Positions 38,439 to 46,532 of a DNA stretch of 64,000 nt are shown piece after piece (positions within the stretch are counted from its first letter, which is position 1; each line of letters starts with the position of its first letter). Below the pieces are notes generated by a model. It was not told where the DNA came from and searched no databases. It saw only the letters and a program-made list of their open reading frames with translations. Made by a program: the position numbers and the translations under genes. Location: assembly GCA_963755335.1 (NCBI GenBank), contig CAVWJW010000004.1:496001-560000 (forward strand), written 5' to 3'. Origin of the DNA: UBA10649 sp963755335 (lineage in GTDB: Bacteria; Actinomycetota; Actinomycetes; S36-B12).

Positions 38439-38519
38439 CAAGTTTGTTGGAATCGTCGTACTGTTCCTTTTGTCACGCAGCGGTCGTGGCATTTTCGAGG
38501 CCAACCCGAGAGAGGCTCC

Positions 38520-39881
38520 ATGCAGGCAACAAGGAAAGTCATCGCCGCCACGGCTATGTCCGCGGCCATGCTGACGCTCGCGGCGTGCTCGTCGTCGACG
38601 AGTTCCAGCCCATCATCCACGGCTGCGTCCAGCGCCGCGTCGGCAGCGACGTCGACTGCGGCTTCACCGGCAGGCAGCGCCCTCAGCGGCGAGGTCGACC
38701 TGTGGCACATCCAGTCGAGCGGTGATGGCCCCAAGCTCATCGATCAGGCCGTGCAGCGCTTCCAGGCTGACAACCCCGGCGTGACGGTCAACGTGGTTCC
38801 GGTCGCCAACGACGCCTACAAGGACAAGCTGAAGGTTGCCCTCGGCGCCGACGATGCCCCGTGCATCTTCCCGACCTGGGGTGGCGGCCCGCTCGCCAAC
38901 GACGCCAAGGCGGGACAGGTCCTCGACCTGACCCCCTACGTCGACGCGAACGACTACAAGAGCCGCTTCGTTCCGGCCTCGTGGACAAACGTCACCTTCG
39001 ACAACAAGGTCTATGGCATCCCGGTGGAGAACAGCGCCGCCGCCGTCATCTGGTACAGCAAGCCGATCTTCGCCAAGTACGACCTGACGCCACCCACGAC
39101 GTGGGCCGAGTTCGAGAAGGTCGCCGAGACACTCAAGGACAACGGCGTCGCCCCGATCGCCCTCGCCAACAAGCCCAAGTGGCCGGGCATCATGTGGTAC
39201 GACTACCTCGTCACCCGATACGGCGGCAGCGAGGCCTTCACCAAGGCTGCTTTGCGCCAGGGCGGATCGTTCACCGACGAGCCCTTCGTCAAGGCCGGAC
39301 AGACCCTCCAGAAGATGGTCGACGACGGCTGGTTCGCCGAGGGCTTCAACAGCACCGACTACGACTCCGGTGGCGCCCGCAAGCTCCTGTACTCCGGCAA
39401 GGCGGGCATGCAGCTCATGGGCAACTGGGAATACGGCAACTTCGTGGCGGACAAGAAGGCTGCCGACTTCGGCTTCTTCCCATTCCCTGCCGTTGACGGT
39501 GGAGCCGGCGACCCGAGCGAACTGCTCGGCACGATCGGCGACAACTTCTACAGCATCGCGTCGACCTGCAAGAACCCCGACGCGGCGTTCAAGCTGATCC
39601 AGTACATGATCGACGACAAGTCGGTCGCAGCCCGCGTTGCCGCAGGCCGGATCCCGCCGATCGTCGGCGCGAAGCTGACCGACCCGGTTAACCAGCAGCT
39701 GGCAGACACCATGGCCAAGGCCACCAGCGTCCAGCTGTGGTGGGACCAGTACATGCCGGCTGACTTCGCGCAGCTCCACTTGAACGAGGTCCAAGCGCTC
39801 CTCGGCAAGACCGAGACGCCCGAGGGCGCCGCTCAGAAGCAGGAAGATCTCGCCGCTTCGACGGCAGCCTCGAGTTCGTGA
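38520..39881 (+). CDS. CUT1 sugar ABC transporter substrate-binding lipoprotein
   Basis: 453 residues. Signal peptide with lipobox LAAC at residues 21-24, a Ser/Ala linker, then an extracellular solute-binding family 1 fold (VDLWHIQSSGDGPKLIDQAV, MGNWEYGNFVADKK). It probably captures xylo-oligosaccharides, judged from the GH3 and XylA neighbours. ATG 38520 has GAGAGG upstream. First gene of the rightward operon. Confidence 0.9.
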   Translation: MQATRKVIAATAMSAAMLTLAACSSSTSSSPSSTAASSAASAATSTAASPAGSALSGEVDLWHIQSSGDGPKLIDQAVQRFQADNPGVTVNVVPVANDAYKDKLKVALGADDAPCIFPTWGGGPLANDAKAGQVLDLTPYVDANDYKSRFVPASWTNVTFDNKVYGIPVENSAAAVIWYSKPIFAKYDLTPPTTWAEFEKVAETLKDNGVAPIALANKPKWPGIMWYDYLVTRYGGSEAFTKAALRQGGSFTDEPFVKAGQTLQKMVDDGWFAEGFNSTDYDSGGARKLLYSGKAGMQLMGNWEYGNFVADKKAADFGFFPFPAVDGGAGDPSELLGTIGDNFYSIASTCKNPDAAFKLIQYMIDDKSVAARVAAGRIPPIVGAKLTDPVNQQLADTMAKATSVQLWWDQYMPADFAQLHLNEVQALLGKTETPEGAAQKQEDLAASTAASSS

Positions 39882-39888
39882 GTTCTAT

Positions 39889-39932
39889 GGTCGTCGTGCC
39901 CGCCGCCGCGGTGGGCGACGGGCACGACGACC
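39889..39932 (+). terminator. Intercistronic hairpin after the binding-protein gene
   Basis: GGTCGTCGTGCCCG (39,889-39,902) is the exact complement of 39,919-39,932, with a 16-nt loop. It starts seven bases after the stop and precedes the permease genes, so it likely protects or attenuates the mRNA to give more binding protein than permease. Confidence 0.7.
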
Positions 39933-39978
39933 CCGGATCCTTCCCAGAACTGAGTCACCCTCTAGGAGGAGGTGAACG

Positions 39979-40920
39979 ATGTCTGACACGCTGATAGCCC
40001 AGCCGCCGGCAACACCCGAGGTCGTGCGCCCGGCCCGCAGGATGGGAGCCACGAAGCAGTGGCCCGCCCTGGCGGTGCTTCTGGCACCGACCTTCCTGCT
40101 CCTCGGGTTGTTCCTGTTCTACCCCGTAGCACAGTCGTTCCAGATGAGCACCGTCAGTTGGGACGGCCTGCAGCCCATCCGGGAATTCGTGGGACTGGAC
40201 AACTGGCGCGAGCTCTTCGCGGACCCCGTCTTCTGGACTGCGGTTCGCAACAGCTTCATGCTCGCCATAGTGTCGGTGATCATCCAGATCCCGATCGGCC
40301 TTGGACTGGCCATCTTGCTCGACCGTGGTAGCCGTCGCTTCCGCATCTTCAAGATCGTCTTCTTCCTCCCGCTGCTGATGTCATCGGTCGCGGTGGCATT
40401 CCTGTTCCAAGGCGTATTCGACTTCAACTTCGGACTCCTCAATGGAGTGCTCAACCAGGTCGGACTCACGCAACTTTCCCAAGACTGGCTCGGTGATCCA
40501 ACCTTCGCCATCTGGGCGGTGCTGGCGGTCGTCTCCTGGCAGTACATCCCCTTCTACATGCTGCTCTTCCTCGCCGCTCTCCAGGGAATCCCGGTTGAGC
40601 TCAAGGAGGCCTCCATGCTGGACGGGGCATCGAAGGGTCAGTACACGCGGAACATCCAGATCCCCATGCTCAAGGGAGCGATCGCGACCGCGACGTTGCT
40701 CATCGTCATCGGTTCCCTCAAGTACTTCGATCTGATCTGGGTCATGACCGGTGGGGGACCCGATCACGCGACCTCCGTGCTCGCCACCTACATGTACGAG
40801 CAGGCCTTCAAGAACAACCGTGTGGGATACGGGGCCACGATCGCGACCGCCCTGTTCGCCATGGTGTTCGCGGCCGCCCTAATCGTCCTGCGTTTCGCGA
40901 GAAAGGCCCAAGACGAATGA
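39979..40920 (+). CDS. CUT1 sugar ABC transporter permease 1
   Basis: 313 residues, six hydrophobic segments. The EAA loop ELKEASMLDGASKGQYTRNI that contacts the ATPase is present, and the N-terminal segment LAVLLAPTFLLLGLFLFYPV is typical of the MalF/LacF type. AGGAGG stands before ATG 39979. The stop overlaps the next permease start (ATGA). Confidence 0.92.
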   Translation: MSDTLIAQPPATPEVVRPARRMGATKQWPALAVLLAPTFLLLGLFLFYPVAQSFQMSTVSWDGLQPIREFVGLDNWRELFADPVFWTAVRNSFMLAIVSVIIQIPIGLGLAILLDRGSRRFRIFKIVFFLPLLMSSVAVAFLFQGVFDFNFGLLNGVLNQVGLTQLSQDWLGDPTFAIWAVLAVVSWQYIPFYMLLFLAALQGIPVELKEASMLDGASKGQYTRNIQIPMLKGAIATATLLIVIGSLKYFDLIWVMTGGGPDHATSVLATYMYEQAFKNNRVGYGATIATALFAMVFAAALIVLRFARKAQDE

Positions 40921-41765
40921 AAGCGAAGAGTGCGAGTGCAGCCGAGCGGGCCGACGTCGGCGTAGCCGCCTGGATGGTGGCCTGTGCGTGGGCGGTCGTG
41001 GCGGTGGTCCCCTTCCTCTTCATGGTAATGACCGGATTCAAGTCCTCCGATGAGCAAATCACCTCGCCAGCCTTCGCCCTCCCCCAGGCGTGGCAGTGGA
41101 CCAACTTCACCGATGTCCTTTCGGGCTCGTTCCTCCGCGGACTGCTGAACAGCCTCATCGTGTGCGCAGTGTCCATTGCGCTGATCGTCATGATCGCTGC
41201 TATGGCGTCGTGGGCGTTCGCACGCATGCGATTCCGTTACGCAGGCCCGCTCATGGCCCTGGTCGTCGCCGGGATGATCGTGCCGATCCACTCAACCCTC
41301 ATCCCGATCTACATCCTGATCAAGGGACTGGGAATCTACGACACGCTCATTGCGCTGATCTTCCCGTACGTGGCGTTCGCGCTACCCATCTCGATCGTGA
41401 TCCTCACTCAGTTCATGAGGGAGATCCCACGCGAGCTCGATGAGTCAGCAATGCTCGACGGCGCCGGTCCACTGCGGACCTTCTGGACCATCGGCCTGCC
41501 GTTGAGCCGGGGCGGACTGGTCACCGTGGCGATCTACAACGCCGTGACCTTGTGGAACGAGTTCGTCTTCGCACTGGTACTCACGTCCAGCCCTTCCAAC
41601 CGAACGCTGCCCCTGACCATCTGGGACTACCAGGGGCAGTACTCGATGAATCTCCCCGCGATCATGGCCGCGCTCACCCTCAGCGCGCTGCCCCTGATCC
41701 TGACCTACATAATCTTCCAAGACCGACTGGTCAAGGGGATGATGGCGGGAGCGGTGAAGGCTTGA
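40917..41765 (+). CDS. CUT1 sugar ABC transporter permease 2
   Basis: 282 residues, MalG/LacG type with six hydrophobic segments and the EAA loop ELDESAMLDGAGPLRTFW. Overlaps permease 1 by four bases and the LacI gene by four bases, showing a tightly coupled binding protein-permease-permease-repressor operon. Confidence 0.92.
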   Translation: MKAKSASAAERADVGVAAWMVACAWAVVAVVPFLFMVMTGFKSSDEQITSPAFALPQAWQWTNFTDVLSGSFLRGLLNSLIVCAVSIALIVMIAAMASWAFARMRFRYAGPLMALVVAGMIVPIHSTLIPIYILIKGLGIYDTLIALIFPYVAFALPISIVILTQFMREIPRELDESAMLDGAGPLRTFWTIGLPLSRGGLVTVAIYNAVTLWNEFVFALVLTSSPSNRTLPLTIWDYQGQYSMNLPAIMAALTLSALPLILTYIIFQDRLVKGMMAGAVKA

Positions 41766-42787
41766 GCGTAGACGGAGCCAAGTCGCGGCGGGGGTCGGTG
41801 ACCCTCGAGGACGTTGCCAAGGCCTCCGGCTCATCGCGCGCCACGGTGTCGCGGTTCGTGAACGGAGACCCGCGCGTCTCCCCGCGAACGGCAGACAAGA
41901 TCAGCAAGGCAATCGAGACCCTGGGGTACGTCTCGAACCCGTCCGCACGCGCCCTCGCCGGTGGAACGTCGAAGACCATTGGTCTGGTGTTCATGGAGTC
42001 TTTCCGCGACCTGTTCCGCAACTCCTTCTGGGGTGAGGTAGTCGACGCCGTCTCCGACGTCTTGTGGTCCGAGAACTTCCAGGTCGCGTTCCTCGTCAAC
42101 GACCGCGCCAAGCAAGACAAGGTGCGCGCCTACCTCCAGCAACGGCACGTCGACGGCGTGATTGTGATGAGCACGTCCACGGAGAGAGACCTGAGCGCGA
42201 CACTTACGCAGGAGGGCTTCCCCTGCGTGGTATTCGGAGGGGTCCCAGGCAGCGGATCCGTTCCCACCGTGGATGTGGACAACACCGCCGTGGGTGCGAT
42301 GGCCGCCGGAGTCTTGCTCAAGCGCGGGGTGCGTCGGCCCGTCGTGATCGCGGGCCGCGACGACATGCAGGTCAGCGAGGTACGCGTGAGAGGCTTCATC
42401 GAGGAGATGAAGGTCGCTGGCATCACCATCACGCCACGCGACATCGCCTCTGGAGGATTCACCGAGGAAGGCGGCGCAGCGGCGATGCGCCAACTGGCGC
42501 GCAGCCACCCCGACCTCGACGGCGTCTTCGCCGCCAGCGACCGCATGGCGATCGCAGCCATGGACGTCGTGCAGGACTACGGCCGGCGCGTTCCCGAGGA
42601 TGTGGCCGTGGTCGGTGTTGACGGAAGCAGCCTCGGCGACCTCGTACGACCCGGCCTCACCAGCATCGGCGCAGACTGGACGGCAATCGGGCACGAGCTG
42701 GCCGAACAGATGCTTGGAGCCCTCGCCGGAGATCCCCCCACCGCGGTCCTGCATCAACCGCAGCTCGTGCAACGTCATTCGGCCTGA
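41762..42787 (+). CDS. LacI-family repressor of the element's xyloside operons
   Basis: 341 residues. N-terminal HTH VTLEDVAKASGSSRATVSRF with hinge NPSARALAGG, then a periplasmic-binding-like effector domain (IGLVFMESFRDLF, VDGVIVMSTSTE, DGVFAASDRMAIAAMDVV, VAVVGVDGSSLGDLV). The TTG start at 41762 overlaps the permease stop. It most likely binds the two operators at 38.3-38.4 kb and is released by a xyloside or xylose, controlling its own operon as well. Confidence 0.9.
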   Translation: MSVDGAKSRRGSVTLEDVAKASGSSRATVSRFVNGDPRVSPRTADKISKAIETLGYVSNPSARALAGGTSKTIGLVFMESFRDLFRNSFWGEVVDAVSDVLWSENFQVAFLVNDRAKQDKVRAYLQQRHVDGVIVMSTSTERDLSATLTQEGFPCVVFGGVPGSGSVPTVDVDNTAVGAMAAGVLLKRGVRRPVVIAGRDDMQVSEVRVRGFIEEMKVAGITITPRDIASGGFTEEGGAAAMRQLARSHPDLDGVFAASDRMAIAAMDVVQDYGRRVPEDVAVVGVDGSSLGDLVRPGLTSIGADWTAIGHELAEQMLGALAGDPPTAVLHQPQLVQRHSA

Positions 42788-43188
42788 CGGGATCTCGTTC
42801 GAACCCATCGCTAGACAACCGTGACGGATCCATCCATGACGCCTTCGCGGTCGACAGACTATCGCGGCCTTGTGGGTAGCGGCTGGGCCCTTCGGGGCGG
42901 GTCTGGCGGCAGCGCGGCTTGCCCTCACTGGCGATGGCTCCGACGCCCGCCGAGAGCATCTGGGAGTCGGCCCGCAGAGCGTCGTCGTTGTGGTGGTCAC
43001 CGAAGGATCCGCGGCCAATCCGGTGCCTCGAGTGGATGCGCGATGACATCACCACCTGCACTCGCCGAACCTTAGCCCTCATTCTAGCCCTCGTTGCCTC
43101 TGGCCGGGTGGGTCTCGCCGGGTCTGCTTGGTTCGTGAATCCCTTTGGTTGCAACACAATTCGGGAATCTCACCCTCGAATTGATCCC
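42788..43188. other. Right end of the element, no gene
   Basis: No supported coding region in this 401-base stretch. It contains the right arm-type repeat (43,072-43,096) and, just before attR, an imperfect inverted repeat CAATTCGGG...CCCTCGAATTG near 43,157-43,183 that may be a recombinase site. Confidence 0.6.
43072..43096 (+). repeat. Right arm-type repeat (two TAGCCCTC boxes)
   Basis: 23 of 25 bases match 26,153-26,177, in the same orientation and with the same two TAGCCCTC boxes. It lies 93 bases inside attR; the left copy is 72 bases inside attL. Confidence 0.6.
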
Positions 43189-43232
43189 ACTTTTAATCCG
43201 TAGGTTCGGGGTTCGAGCCCCCGGCGACCCAC
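43189..43232 (+). repeat. Right attachment site (attR)
   Basis: Exact 44-bp copy of the tRNA-Lys 3' half plus one flanking base at 26,038-26,081. The sequence to its left does not complete a tRNA, so it is not a gene. Confidence 0.93.
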
Positions 43233-43370
43233 TTGAAAGTATTGCACTGCAACAGATTTCGGGCTTCAAGGAGGCAGCTCCGATACCCGATTGCCGAGTC
43301 TGCGGACGCGTAGTCCTTAGGTTGAGTGCCTTTGTGCCAGATTCGCTGCGATGAACTAAGTGCAGCTGGA

Positions 43371-44423
43371 TTAGTCGATCGAAAACTCAAAGAGCATGGT
43401 GTGGCGATAGTTGTCGCCCGCACGGACTGTCGCGGTTGGGAAGTGGGAGAACCTCGGAGAGTCGGGGAACTTCTGGGTCTCGAGAGTGAAACCTGCGTTC
43501 TTGCAGTATCGAGAGTCGTCCTTCCCGACGATCCGGTCATCCAGATACCCGCCCGTGTACATCTGGAGTCCCGGCTCGGACGTCGACAGGTGCATTCGTC
43601 TTCCGGAGACGGGATCGAAGACCTCAGCTGCTTCAGACAAGTCCACCCCACCGCCGCGCAGGCACCAGTTGTGGTCGTACTCGACACCGCCACGGCTGGA
43701 GATGGCCGAGTTGCTGGTGGGTCCGCTCCCCGCGGAGGCACCGATGGAGCGCAGCTCACGAAAGTCATACGGGGTTCCATCAACGGTGAGGACCTCGCCG
43801 GTGGCGAGCAAGTCCCCATCAACCGGTGTGTAGTAATCGCTGGGGAGTCGCATCTGATGACTGAGGACGTCTCCTGATGCGTGTCCGGCCAGGTTGAAGT
43901 AGGAGTGATGGACCATATTGATCACCGTCGTCTCAGACGGCATCGCCTCCATGGTGATGCGCAGAGACCGTCCGAAGAGCGCGTAGGTCGACGCGACATC
44001 GCAACCGCCGGGGAAGCCCATCTCGCCAGGTGCGCTGCGGGTCCGGAAGGTGACACTTGCCTCTCCAGCTTCGACGTCCCACCGGCGGCTGTCCCATCCG
44101 TGCCGTCCACCATGAAGGTGGTTGAGGCCCTCGTTGCAGTCGACGCGGCAATCCCTCCCTTGGAGTGTGAACTGACCGCGCGCAATTCGGTTGCCATATC
44201 GGCCGACGGTGGCGCCGAAGTAGGCGGGCGACTGCGCGTAGGACTGTGCGTCGTCGAAGCCCAGAACGATGTCCTCCGCGTGCCCATCTCGCCCGGGGAC
44301 CCAGAGTGACACCAGCCTCGCGCCGTAGTTCGTGACGCGGAGGCAGACACCCTCGCCTCCGTCCAGGAAATACGCGTGGGCAACGTGATCTTCCACGTGC
44401 CCGAAGGTCGACTCCGTGACCAT
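43371..44423 (-). CDS. galM: Aldose 1-epimerase (mutarotase)
   Basis: 350 residues. Interconverts alpha and beta anomers of aldoses. Family blocks: GATVGRYGNRIARGQF, LNHLHGGRHGWDSRRW with one catalytic His, MVHHSYFNLAGHASGDVL with the second, and GFTLETQKFPDSPRF with the catalytic Glu. Last gene of the leftward arabinose-importer operon; mutarotation of imported arabinose is its likely task. Confidence 0.93.
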   Translation of the reverse strand: MVTESTFGHVEDHVAHAYFLDGGEGVCLRVTNYGARLVSLWVPGRDGHAEDIVLGFDDAQSYAQSPAYFGATVGRYGNRIARGQFTLQGRDCRVDCNEGLNHLHGGRHGWDSRRWDVEAGEASVTFRTRSAPGEMGFPGGCDVASTYALFGRSLRITMEAMPSETTVINMVHHSYFNLAGHASGDVLSHQMRLPSDYYTPVDGDLLATGEVLTVDGTPYDFRELRSIGASAGSGPTSNSAISSRGGVEYDHNWCLRGGGVDLSEAAEVFDPVSGRRMHLSTSEPGLQMYTGGYLDDRIVGKDDSRYCKNAGFTLETQKFPDSPRFSHFPTATVRAGDNYRHTMLFEFSID

Positions 44424-44469
44424 CTGCCGCTTCCTCTAGTGATGACAACGGTCAGGACATGGGGAACGC

Positions 44470-45486
44470 CTACTCCCGCCGTGCCGTGCGGGTAACGATG
44501 AAGCGCTGAATCAGAATGAAGACCAGCAGCAGGCCTCCGACGATAATCTGCATCCACGACTGCTCGGCACCTAGGAAAGAGATACTCGTCTTGATGGTGC
44601 CGTAGACGAAGACGCCGATCATCGAGCCGATGACGTATCCCCGACCCCCCGAGAGAAGTGTGCCGCCGATGACGACGGCTGCGATCGCGTCGAGTTCGGT
44701 GCCGATGCCGTTGCGCGGGTAGCCTGCACCGGAGTAGGCGGTGAGGATCAGGCCTGCAACGCCGGCCAGGGTGCCGGAGATGACATAGACGAGCACCTTG
44801 GTGCGAGCGACCCTCAGCCCCATGAGCTGGGCCGAGAGCTCGTTCCCGCCAATGGCGTACACGGTTCGTCCAAACCGCGTGTACTGCAGGACGATCGCGC
44901 CGATCGCGACTGCTGACAACGCGATGATGCCGGTAGGGGTGATGTACCAGTCTCCTGCCTGCAATCGGGTCGCTTGAAGCCACTGGACCGAAGAATCCTC
45001 AACGGCGATCGATGACAGGCTCACCACGAATGCCAGTCCTCGAGCCAGGAAGAGACCCGCGAGAGAAGCGATAAAGGGTTGCACCTCGAAGTACTGGATC
45101 AGAATGCCGATCAGCAGCCCGATCATTGCGCCCGCGCCGAGTATGACCGGCACGGCCACCACTGCGGGCAGCCCGTCGGCCAAGAGGTGGGCCAGCAGGA
45201 TTCCGGTGAACGCCATCACCGACCCGACGGAGAGGTCGATGCCAGCAGTGAGGATCACGAATGTCATTCCAACAGCGATGACCATGAGATAGGCGTTGTC
45301 TAACAGGAGCGCTGACATGTTCCCAGGACTGATGAAGTTGCCGAAGTAGATCTGGGCGGCCACTAGGAGCAGCACCAGTACGGTCAGCGCGGCGAACGTC
45401 GGCATCAGGGAGGCGTGGCGGCTCATGAACCGCTCGCTGGCCGCCTTGATGCCGGAGCCGACCTCGGGCGTGCTGAGCGTCGTCAT
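44470..45486 (-). CDS. yjfF: Sugar ABC transporter permease, YjfF type
   Basis: 338 residues, CUT2 permease. DNAYLMVIAVGMTFVILTAG then IDLSVGSVMAFTG and LDAIAAVVIGGTLLSGG match YjfF of the E. coli galactofuranose importer. Its start overlaps the ytfT stop by four bases. With araBAD next door the substrate here is more likely arabinose (perhaps the furanose form) than galactofuranose. Confidence 0.9.
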   Translation of the reverse strand: MTTLSTPEVGSGIKAASERFMSRHASLMPTFAALTVLVLLLVAAQIYFGNFISPGNMSALLLDNAYLMVIAVGMTFVILTAGIDLSVGSVMAFTGILLAHLLADGLPAVVAVPVILGAGAMIGLLIGILIQYFEVQPFIASLAGLFLARGLAFVVSLSSIAVEDSSVQWLQATRLQAGDWYITPTGIIALSAVAIGAIVLQYTRFGRTVYAIGGNELSAQLMGLRVARTKVLVYVISGTLAGVAGLILTAYSGAGYPRNGIGTELDAIAAVVIGGTLLSGGRGYVIGSMIGVFVYGTIKTSISFLGAEQSWMQIIVGGLLLVFILIQRFIVTRTARRE

Positions 45487-46532
45487 GCCCCCACCTTCTC
45501 GGCTGCTGGGGCTTCGGACGCGCCGATGGCGGCTTTGCCAGTTCGAGACCGTCGCCCGTACTTACGCAGACGAGGCGACTGGACGATCACGACCAGGACC
45601 ACGACCAAGGCGAAGAAGACGGGACTTTGCGGCGAGGGAACTCCGAGGAACAGGATGGTCGAGTTAAGGGTCTGGATGATCAGCACGCCGACTACCGTCC
45701 CAGCGATGCTGAACTTGCCACCCTGGAGGGAGGTACCTCCCAGGACGACGGCGAGGATGGCGTAGAGCTCGATGAACAGTCCAGCGGCGTTCGCATCAGC
45801 TGCCCTGATGTTCGAGCTGTAGATGATTCCCGCGATCCCTGCCATGAGCCCGCTGAGGACGTAGGCGCTGAAGATGATTCCCCGTGAGCGGACCCCGGCG
45901 AGCCGGCTGGCCTCTGGGTTGATGCCCACTGACTCCGTCAGCATTCCGAGGGCCGTTCGACGTTCGAACGCGCTGATCAGGACGATCGCAGTCACGGAGA
46001 TGAGAAATGCGAACGGCAGCACGAACAGGTACCCGGTGGCGATGTACTCGAAGGGCGCGCTGTTGACGGTTGTGATGAAGCCGCCGGTGATCAAGAGTGC
46101 CACGCCACGGCCGGCGAGCATGAGCACGAGTGTGGCGATGATCGGCTGAATCCCCAATCCGGCAATAAGCATCCCGTTCCACGCTCCGAGCAGCAGGGAG
46201 ACCACTATGGCGACGATGATTGCGATCAACACGGTGCCGAGATTGTCGGGATCGCCCGACCCGTCGATGATGGTCAGCGCCACCGCTCCCGAGACCGCCA
46301 TGACAGCACCGACGGACAGGTCGATGCCACGGGTGGCGATCACGATGGTCATGCCTAGTGCGACGAGCATCAGGGGAGCGCTGTTGCGAAGGATGTCGAT
46401 GAGCGCGCCGTAGAGCTGACCGTCGTGAACAGTGATCTTGATGAACTGTGGTCGGGCGATCGTATTGATCACGATGAGAATGAGCAGCGCGACGATCGGC
46501 CAGAAGAGCCGATGCCTGAACACCCGCTTCAC
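45483..46532 (-). CDS. ytfT: Sugar ABC transporter permease, YtfT type
   Basis: 349 residues, CUT2 permease. VHDGQLYGALIDILRNSAPL then MTIVIATRGIDLSVGAVMAV resemble YtfT. Overlaps the ATPase gene and yjfF by four bases each. Forms a heteromeric channel with YjfF. Confidence 0.9.
   Translation of the reverse strand: MKRVFRHRLFWPIVALLILIVINTIARPQFIKITVHDGQLYGALIDILRNSAPLMLVALGMTIVIATRGIDLSVGAVMAVSGAVALTIIDGSGDPDNLGTVLIAIIVAIVVSLLLGAWNGMLIAGLGIQPIIATLVLMLAGRGVALLITGGFITTVNSAPFEYIATGYLFVLPFAFLISVTAIVLISAFERRTALGMLTESVGINPEASRLAGVRSRGIIFSAYVLSGLMAGIAGIIYSSNIRAADANAAGLFIELYAILAVVLGGTSLQGGKFSIAGTVVGVLIIQTLNSTILFLGVPSPQSPVFFALVVVLVVIVQSPRLRKYGRRSRTGKAAIGASEAPAAEKVGA

Larger units (their letters stand above)
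26038..43232. mobile_element. 17.2-kb integrative mobilizable element in tRNA-Lys with xyloside-utilisation cargo
   Basis: Bounded by a perfect 44-bp direct repeat (26,038-26,081 and 43,189-43,232) equal to the tRNA-Lys 3' half plus one flanking base. It contains integrase, excisionase, MobF relaxase, two nucleotidyltransferase-based modules and a divergent LacI-controlled operon pair for xylosides. No coupling ATPase of VirD4 type, VirB4 or other mating-pair genes are seen, so transfer would need a helper element. Chromosomal genes resume with galM at 43.4 kb. Confidence 0.9.

Noticed and set aside
43189..43232. Possible second tRNA-Lys gene
   Set aside because: Only the 3' half is present; no acceptor 5' strand or D arm to its left. 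It is attR.
26038..43232. Reading the element as a self-transmissible ICE
   Set aside because: No VirB4, VirD4/TraG-type coupling ATPase or other mating-pair gene is visible, only a relaxase.
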